From an uncultured Polyangiaceae bacterium (GTDB taxonomy: Bacteria > Myxococcota_A > Polyangia > Polyangiales > Polyangiaceae): a stretch of 7,541 nucleotides of DNA. Both the position numbers and the translations under genes were made by a program. Of the stretch, positions 1 to 5,324 are shown in pieces. Where the stretch lies: the NCBI GenBank assembly GCA_938004815.1, contig CALKVR010001136.1:1-7541 (forward strand). The letters run 5' to 3'. The notes under the pieces were generated by a model, which worked only from the letters and a program-made list of their open reading frames with translations, was not told the DNA's origin and made no database searches. Position 1 is the first letter of the stretch, and each line of letters starts with the position of its first letter.

Positions 1-429
1 GTGAAGCTGTGGGGCCCGCTCTCGATCGAGGCCGAGCCGTCGTGGATCTTCGCCGCCGCGACCGAGAACCTCGACACCAAGGGCGGCGCGCTGCAGGGGA
101 ACTTCCTCGTCTATTTCACGGGGACGGCGCTCCGTGGCTTCTACGCCAAGGCGATCGTGGGCTTCGAGGCCTACGAGGCCACCGTCACCGACCCCGACCT
201 GAAGGTCGAGAAGAGCGCCGACATCGCGTCGCCGATCCTCGGCCTCGGCATCGGCAGCTCCGCGGTCTTTGGCGACGAGGTCGGCTTCAACCTCGCCGGC
301 GGCATCGGGATCGGCTTCGCCACCGCCGAGACCAAGGTCCTGCGCGCCGGCCGCTACGAGGTCTCGTTCTACGACAAGGCTTCGGTCGTGCAGCTGCTCG
401 CGTCACTGGGCCTCGGCGTCGCGTTCTGA
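1..429 (+). CDS. C-terminal part of a probable outer-membrane beta-barrel protein (5' end outside window)
   Basis: The frame is open from the first base and ends at TGA 427-429, giving 142 codons. The GTG at position 1 may be an ordinary internal valine, so I treat the gene as cut by the window edge. The protein has no recognisable enzyme motif. Its second half is rich in Gly and in alternating hydrophobic/polar residues (LGLGIGSS, LAGGIGIGFATAE, then a last strand ending LGLGVAF), and the chain ends on Phe. A terminal aromatic residue after an amphipathic strand is the usual C-terminal signature of proteins inserted in the outer membrane by the BAM complex. The family is not identifiable. 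It converges on the biosynthetic operon, ending 7 bases from the last gene's stop, and is probably not part of the pathway. Coding in this frame is fairly secure; the barrel assignment is inference. Confidence 0.6.
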   Translation: MKLWGPLSIEAEPSWIFAAATENLDTKGGALQGNFLVYFTGTALRGFYAKAIVGFEAYEATVTDPDLKVEKSADIASPILGLGIGSSAVFGDEVGFNLAGGIGIGFATAETKVLRAGRYEVSFYDKASVVQLLASLGLGVAF

Positions 430-436
430 AATCGAC

Positions 437-1309
437 CTACTCGGCTTGCGGCAGGCTCCGCGCGAACGCCTCGACCTCACGCAGCATCGCCTCGCGGTGA
501 GCGAGCAACAGATACGTGTGGTCGGCGTCGGGAAAGAACCGAAGCGACACGCGATCACGGCCGGCGAGGCCCGGGAACATCTCGTCGAACTGGCCCTCGT
601 GGATGTAGTCCGACCAGCCGCCGGTGTAGACGAAGAGCATCCGCGTACCGCGCGAGAGGATGCGGTCGAGCTCGACGCGCACCTCCGCTTGCGGCGGCCA
701 ATCTTGAGCGAAGATCTCGGCGGCGTCGGCGCCGGGGGTCTCGCCGTGCGCGTGCTCCGAGTCGGCCTCCGCGGTCGCGGCGGTGACGCTTCGACCCAGC
801 GCGCGCTCGATCTTGCGCGCCCCCGCGCGCCACGCCTTGGGATCACCGATGGCCGCGACCGCCCGCCGGCCCCAGAAGCCCGTCGTGCGGTACGCGTAGC
901 CGTCGAGGAGCGAGGCGGCGACGACGCGATCGTCGACGACCGCGACCCGGTGAGCGTTCATCGCCCCCGCGCAGAGACCCATCACGTGGAACCGTGATGC
1001 GCCGTAGCGCTCGGCGAGGAAGTCGAAGGCCTGCCTCGCGTCGATCACCGCGCGATCTTCGTAGGCGAGGCCGCCCGGCCGCGGCGCGCCGTCTCCGAGC
1101 GCGGATTGGTCCATGCGCATGACGAGAAAGCCCAGCCCAGCAAGGCGACGAGCAAGCTCGACGTGCATGCGGAACGGCCCCGCCCGATGCACGAGGCCGG
1201 CGTTGAGCACGACGACCGCGGGCGCGCCCTGCTTGGGCTCGGCGGGCGTCGTGACGATGCCGAAGAGGCAGTTGTCGTCGCCGAACCTGTGCGCCTTCTC
1301 GATCATCAT
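437..1309 (-). CDS. Alpha/beta-hydrolase with Cys at the nucleophile elbow, resembling exosortase A-associated hydrolase 1
   Basis: 290 aa, ATG at 1309 and TAG at 439-437. The fold is an alpha/beta hydrolase: an oxyanion-region segment NAGLVHRAGP (36-45), strand and Asp in RMDQSALGDG (65-74), nucleophile elbow GLCAGA (111-116), DGYAYRT (136-142), a late strand ending GGWSDY (230-235) and a His in FPDADHTY (259-266). The elbow is G-x-C-x-G rather than G-x-S-x-G, so Cys113 is the expected nucleophile, with His264 and possibly Asp234 or a nearby acid. From memory, the NAG.vhR.GP, GLC.GA and DGYAYRT patterns recur in a family of uncharacterised hydrolases found in exosortase A loci and in PKS/NRPS clusters, usually beside a second hydrolase like the gene upstream here. 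No signal peptide or membrane segment is evident, so it is probably cytosolic. The start overlaps the upstream stop (ATGA) with AGGGG 5 bases before it. A role in product release, editing or modification is plausible but unproven. It is the last gene of the operon. Confidence 0.9.
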   Translation of the reverse strand: MMIEKAHRFGDDNCLFGIVTTPAEPKQGAPAVVVLNAGLVHRAGPFRMHVELARRLAGLGFLVMRMDQSALGDGAPRPGGLAYEDRAVIDARQAFDFLAERYGASRFHVMGLCAGAMNAHRVAVVDDRVVAASLLDGYAYRTTGFWGRRAVAAIGDPKAWRAGARKIERALGRSVTAATAEADSEHAHGETPGADAAEIFAQDWPPQAEVRVELDRILSRGTRMLFVYTGGWSDYIHEGQFDEMFPGLAGRDRVSLRFFPDADHTYLLLAHREAMLREVEAFARSLPQAE

Positions 1310-1319
1310 GTCGACCCCT
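1306..1319 (-). promoter_or_regulatory. Coupled junction first to second hydrolase: RBS plus ATGA overlap
   Basis: AGGGG (1319-1315) sits five bases before ATG 1309-1307, which overlaps the upstream TGA 1308-1306. A second ATG follows immediately (1306-1304), so the product may start with Met-Met or one residue later. The overlap fits joint production of the hydrolase pair. Confidence 0.8.
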
Positions 1320-2154
1320 GGCCCGAGAGCGCCCGCGTGATCGCCGCCACCGCGTCGGCCGGGAGGAGGAGCTCTTCGACTTGTCTCGGATCAGCCCAGC
1401 GACCGCTGGCCTCGGTGACGATGCGCTCGACCGTCAGCCCGGCGGCCTCGAGCGGCGGGACGAGCTCGGCCGCGCCCGGCGCCTCGGGCGAGTCGACCAC
1501 GACGACGCGCGATCGCTTCAGACCACGGTAGGCGTCCGGACCGACCGCGGCGATCTGATCGAGCAGCTCGGCTCGAAAGTGGAAGCCGACCAGCTCGTCG
1601 GAGGCGGCGTGTCGCTCTTGCGCGACGTCGGCTCGCACACGCCCGACCGTGCTCCGAACCGACGACGGCCACGCGAACCAGAACCGGCGCTCGTCCGCGA
1701 TGAGAGCCGCTTGCAGGCGCCGGAGCTCGGCGAGGTAGCGACCGCCATCGACCACCGCGTCCCAGAGGACGAGCGCCTGCGGCTTCACCGAGGGGGCAGC
1801 CAGCGCCGCGAGCGGCGCGCCGAGCCGGAGCCCGAGCATCGAGACCTTGCGGACACCGGCCGCGTCCTTGAGCTCTTGAGCCGCCGTCTTGGCGTCGTCG
1901 ACCCACCGCTCGACGCTGGCATCGTCGAGCGTGCCGGCCGAGTCGCCGACGCCGTACCACTCGAAGCGGAGCACGTGGTAGCCCGCGCGGGCGAGCGCGG
2001 CCGCGACCTGCCGAAACGCCCAGTGTGACCGCACGTGCTCTTGCCCGATGGGCGGGCACATGAGCACGCCCTGCCCGAGCTCTTGCCCGGCACGCGGCTC
2101 GTGAAGCATCCCGAAGAGGGGGCTCTTCGAGTCGCCGAAGAAGAGGGGGATCAC
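1306..2154 (-). CDS. Alpha/beta-hydrolase-fold protein with Arg at the nucleophile elbow, resembling exosortase A-associated hydrolase 2
   Basis: 282 aa, GTG start at 2154 and TGA at 1308-1306. The N-terminal half matches a serine aminopeptidase-like alpha/beta hydrolase: CPPIGQEHVRSHWAFRQ (33-49), GYHVLRFEWYGVGDSAG (58-74), then the elbow GLRLGAPLA (108-116) and LVLWDAVVDGG (128-138). At the elbow the nucleophile position is Arg110 (codon CGG at 1827-1825), not Ser, Cys or Asp. The C-terminal region where the catalytic His should lie reads SGRWADP (250-256), with no His. From memory, the GLRLGA motif is shared by a whole family found in exosortase A loci and natural-product clusters, so this is probably a family trait rather than a mutation. 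It may be a pseudoenzyme, a partner of the next hydrolase, or an enzyme with different chemistry. It follows the NRPS by a GTGA overlap and should be co-translated with it. The GTG is supported by AGGGGG ten bases upstream; the next Met (16) would cut into the first strand. Confidence 0.9.
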   Translation of the reverse strand: MIPLFFGDSKSPLFGMLHEPRAGQELGQGVLMCPPIGQEHVRSHWAFRQVAAALARAGYHVLRFEWYGVGDSAGTLDDASVERWVDDAKTAAQELKDAAGVRKVSMLGLRLGAPLAALAAPSVKPQALVLWDAVVDGGRYLAELRRLQAALIADERRFWFAWPSSVRSTVGRVRADVAQERHAASDELVGFHFRAELLDQIAAVGPDAYRGLKRSRVVVVDSPEAPGAAELVPPLEAAGLTVERIVTEASGRWADPRQVEELLLPADAVAAITRALSGQGST

Positions 2155-2170
2155 GCCGTTCGAACCCCCT
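2151..2170 (-). promoter_or_regulatory. Coupled junction NRPS to first hydrolase: RBS plus GTGA overlap
   Basis: AGGGGG (2170-2165) within the last codons of the carrier domain is followed ten bases later by GTG 2154-2152, which overlaps the NRPS TGA 2153-2151. The spacing is slightly long and the start is GTG, so this hydrolase may be made somewhat less efficiently than its neighbours. Confidence 0.75.
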
Positions 2171-5100
2171 CGATGGCCCGCGCCGCGTCGGCTAACGACG
2201 AGAGCAGGAGCGTGCGGGGCGAAACGCGGACCCCCGTGCGGTTCTGGATCTCGACGACGACCTCCATGCTGCGGATCGAGTCGCCGCCCAGCTCGAAGAA
2301 ATTGTCGTTCACGCCGATGTCGGACCGGCCGAGCGCTCGCCCGACCAGATCGACGAGCAGCCGTTCGGCGTCGGTCGACGCTGCGACGGTCTCGCGCTCG
2401 CGGCTTCGCTCGGCTGCGCCGAGCTTGGCGAGCGCGCGGCGATCGATCTTGCCGTTCGGCGTGCGTGGCAGCGCCGGCACCTCGACCACCGCTTGGGGGA
2501 TCATCGCGTCGGGCAAGCTCTTGCGCAGGTGCTTTCGCAGGTCGGTCGCGGTCACCGTCTCGCCCCTCTTGGGGACGACCAGCGCGACCAGGCGCGCGTC
2601 GGTGCCGGCCTCGCGGACGACACCGATGGCCCCCTCGGCGACGGCTGCGTGCTTGTTGAGCGCCGACTCGATCTCGCCGATCTCGATGCGGTGCCCGCGC
2701 ACCTTGACCTGATCGTCATCGCGGCCCGCGAACTCGATCACGCCGTCGTGGCGGAACCGCGCCTTGTCGCCGGTGCGATAGACGCGGGCGCCGTCGCGGA
2801 ACGGGTCGGCGAGGAACTTCTCCCCCGTCGGGCCCGGGAGATCGAGGTAGCCGAGCGCGACGCCCGCGCCGCCGATCCAAAGCTCACCGAAGGCGCCGAT
2901 GGCGCACGGCTCGCGCCCCCCGTCGACGACGTAGACAGTGGTGTTATCCATTGGTTTGCCGATGGGGATGGGGCCGCTGACCTCACGGACGTCTTGCAGA
3001 GTCGACCAGATGGTCGTCTCGGTCGGGCCGTAGCAGTTGGTGACGTACGCGCCCGAGTCGACGAGCCACGACGCTAGATCGACGGGGAACATCTCGCCGC
3101 CGACCAGGGCCTTGAGCCCGCGCGGATCGAAGCCGCCCGCCTTGAGCAGGCGGTACGTGGAGGGCGTCGCTTGCAGCACGGTCGCGCCATGCTTCTTCAT
3201 GAGCTCGGCCAGGTCGCGACCGTCTTGGGCGGTCTCCCGGTCGGCGACCACGATGGTGGCGCCCGTCGCCAGCGGTACGTACATCTCGTAGCCGGCGATA
3301 TCGAACGACAGGGTGACCACGGCGCAGAGGATGTCGTCGGGCTTCATGCCCGGCGAGCGCTGCATCGACGCCACGAAATTGAGGAGGTTCCGGTGGGTGA
3401 CCTCGACGCCCTTCGGCGCACCGGTCGAGCCCGACGTGAACAGCACGTACGCGCGCGCCGCCGCTCGCGAGCGGTGCGCGAAGCCCTCGGCCGCCCCGCC
3501 GTCGCGCTCGAGATCGGTGAGGAGCACCGTCTCGGGGCCGCCGCTCGGCACCGCGTCCTCGGTGTCGTCTTCTACGACCACGAGCTTGGCCTTGGTCACC
3601 ATGCCGGCCACGCGCTCGGGCGGGTACTCGGGATCGATGGGAATGTAGGCGGCGCCGGTCGCGAGGATGCCGAGCAGCGCGGCGACCATGTGGGCCGAGC
3701 GGTCGACCGCGAGGCCGACGAGATCGCCCTCACGGACGCCCTTGTTCGAGAGCGCTTGCGCGATCGCTCGGCTCTTCTGGTCGAGCTCCGCGTACGTGAG
3801 CTGGCCGTCGCCGTCGACGACCGCCACCTTGTCGGGGTGGGCCGCGACCCGGGCCGCGAACGCGTCGAGGATCGTGCCCTCGGCGATGGGCCGCTCGGTC
3901 TGGTTCAAGTCGACGAGGATGCGCCGGCGGTCGGCGTCGCTGAGGACGGGCAGCTTGCCGCAGGGCGTCTCGGGCGCCTCGACAGCAGCCGCGAGCAGCG
4001 CCTCGTAGGCGGCGAGCCAAGCGGCGATGGTCTCGCGGTCCCAGAGCGCGGTCGAGTACTGGCACTCGAGCACGACCGAGCCCTTGGAGTCGAAGGCGTT
4101 CAAGAAGAGCTCGAAGGTCTCGGACACGCGCGGGTTCGCGCGAAAGCTCACGTCGAGGCCCTCGAACGAGAGGCCTGCCCCCTCCATCCCGGTGTCGAGG
4201 TTGAAGAGGAGCGAGACGAGCGGCAGCCGGCTGGGGTCGCGCGCGACCGGCAGGCGGCCGAGCACGTCGCCCAGGGTGAAGCGCTGGTGATCGTAGGCGT
4301 CGAGCACGGCCTTGCGCGTCTCTTTGAGCACGGCCGCGAAGCTCTGGTCGGGGGTCGCGCCGAGACGTACCGGCAAGAGGTTCGCGCAGTGACCGACGAG
4401 CATCTCGCGCCCCGTCGCGCTCTGCCCGGCGGCGGGCACGCCAACGACGACGTCGCGCTGGCCGGTGAGGCGCGTGACCAGCACCGCGAACGCAGAGAAT
4501 AGGGTGACGAAGAAGCTCGCGCCCTGCTTGGCGCCGGCCTTTCTCACGGCCGCGACGAGATCCTTGGATAGGGGCCGATCGACCCGCTCGGACGCGACCG
4601 CGCGCATCGCCGGGCGCGCGCGATCCGTCGGCAGGTCGAGCGCCTCGGGCAGCGGCTCGAACCGGCCGAGCCAGTACTTCTCTTCTTTGGTGGCGTCTCG
4701 CGACGCCTCTTCACGCGCGTACTCGGCGAACGAGCTCACCTCCTGCAGCGCCGCCTTTTGCCCATGCTTCGCCGCCGAGTAGAGCGGCGCGAGATCCTTG
4801 AGGAGGACGGCGAACGACCAGCCGTCGCACACGATGTGGTGTGACCCCAGGATGACGCGGTGGTCCTCGTCGCCCATCTTGACGATCGTGGCTCGGACGA
4901 GCGGACCGTGCTCGAGATCGAACGGCGTGCTCGCCTCTTTGCGGATCGCCTCGGCGAGCCGGGCCTCGGCGTCCGCGAGCTGCGAGAGGGCGACGAAGCC
5001 GACCGCCAGGCCCCCCGCGCCGCCGGCGCCCACGTTCCCGATGCAGAGCGAGCGGCCATCGCGGCTGAGCGTCGACCGGAGCGAGACATGCCGCGCCGGC

Positions 5101-5312
5101 AGCTCGCGCAGCGCTGCCTCCATCGCGGCGCGGTCGAACGGGCCGCGGCACTCGATGGTGATCGACTCGTTGTAGGCGAGCGACGCTTCTTCGCTCATCT
5201 GCGACGCGACCCAGATCTCTCGCTGCGCCGCCGTCGTGGGCGACGCGTCGGCCAACTCGCCGTCTGCGAACGGATCGAAGTCCACCTCGACGAGCTCGTG
5301 CTCCCGGCTCAT
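2151..5312 (-). CDS. Single-module NRPS, condensation-adenylation-carrier (C-A-PCP), no thioesterase
   Basis: 1053 aa if it starts at ATG 5312, which overlaps the upstream stop (ATGA) and has AGGGGGT five bases before it; an ATG at 5366 is rejected. Domains: condensation about 22-455, with first motif SPTTAAQREIW (24-34), catalytic HHIVCDGWS (158-166) and VGHCANLLPVR (306-316); adenylation about 478-962, with LFTSGSTGAPKG (624-635), NCYGPTETT (759-767), GELWIGG (809-815), YRTGDK (845-850) and NGKIDRRAL (953-961, Lys955); carrier about 980-1050, with FFELGGDSIRS and phosphopantetheine Ser1012. All core motifs are intact, so the module should be active. Aligned by eye to GrsA, the pocket code is D671 I672 Y675 Q714 V737 G739 C760 I768 W769 K955. 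This is 7 of 10 identical to the glycine code I remember (DILQLGLIWK), so glycine or another small residue is a weak prediction. The N-terminus (VDFDPFADGEL, 10-20, and LAYNES, 45-50) resembles condensation domains that follow aminotransferase domains in McyE- and MycA-type synthetases. The chain ends right after the carrier, with no release, epimerase or further condensation domain. Confidence 0.96.
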   Translation of the reverse strand: MSREHELVEVDFDPFADGELADASPTTAAQREIWVASQMSEEASLAYNESITIECRGPFDRAAMEAALRELPARHVSLRSTLSRDGRSLCIGNVGAGGAGGLAVGFVALSQLADAEARLAEAIRKEASTPFDLEHGPLVRATIVKMGDEDHRVILGSHHIVCDGWSFAVLLKDLAPLYSAAKHGQKAALQEVSSFAEYAREEASRDATKEEKYWLGRFEPLPEALDLPTDRARPAMRAVASERVDRPLSKDLVAAVRKAGAKQGASFFVTLFSAFAVLVTRLTGQRDVVVGVPAAGQSATGREMLVGHCANLLPVRLGATPDQSFAAVLKETRKAVLDAYDHQRFTLGDVLGRLPVARDPSRLPLVSLLFNLDTGMEGAGLSFEGLDVSFRANPRVSETFELFLNAFDSKGSVVLECQYSTALWDRETIAAWLAAYEALLAAAVEAPETPCGKLPVLSDADRRRILVDLNQTERPIAEGTILDAFAARVAAHPDKVAVVDGDGQLTYAELDQKSRAIAQALSNKGVREGDLVGLAVDRSAHMVAALLGILATGAAYIPIDPEYPPERVAGMVTKAKLVVVEDDTEDAVPSGGPETVLLTDLERDGGAAEGFAHRSRAAARAYVLFTSGSTGAPKGVEVTHRNLLNFVASMQRSPGMKPDDILCAVVTLSFDIAGYEMYVPLATGATIVVADRETAQDGRDLAELMKKHGATVLQATPSTYRLLKAGGFDPRGLKALVGGEMFPVDLASWLVDSGAYVTNCYGPTETTIWSTLQDVREVSGPIPIGKPMDNTTVYVVDGGREPCAIGAFGELWIGGAGVALGYLDLPGPTGEKFLADPFRDGARVYRTGDKARFRHDGVIEFAGRDDDQVKVRGHRIEIGEIESALNKHAAVAEGAIGVVREAGTDARLVALVVPKRGETVTATDLRKHLRKSLPDAMIPQAVVEVPALPRTPNGKIDRRALAKLGAAERSRERETVAASTDAERLLVDLVGRALGRSDIGVNDNFFELGGDSIRSMEVVVEIQNRTGVRVSPRTLLLSSLADAARAIEGVRTA

Positions 5313-5324
5313 TCGCCACCCCCT
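5309..5324 (-). promoter_or_regulatory. Coupled junction ACP-aminotransferase to NRPS: RBS plus ATGA overlap
   Basis: On the minus strand AGGGGGT (5324-5318) lies five bases before ATG 5312-5310, and the upstream TGA (5311-5309) overlaps that ATG. This decides the NRPS start in favour of 5312 over the longer frame at 5366, and implies translational coupling and near-equal synthesis of the two proteins. Confidence 0.85.

Noticed and set aside
1306..2154. Calling the first hydrolase a standard type II thioesterase
   Set aside because: It lacks a GxSxG elbow and an evident catalytic His, and its GxDS-containing N-terminal half matches the GLRLGA hydrolase family instead.
2151..2375. A hidden thioesterase, epimerase or reductase domain after the carrier
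   Set aside because: The protein ends about 40 residues after the phosphopantetheine Ser, with no room for another domain.
3171..4502. 443-codon open frame on the plus strand opposite the NRPS
   Set aside because: It lies antisense to the condensation and adenylation domains, whose core motifs are all intact on the minus strand. The translation is Arg/Asp/Gly/Val-rich without any domain, as expected of antisense frames in GC-rich DNA.
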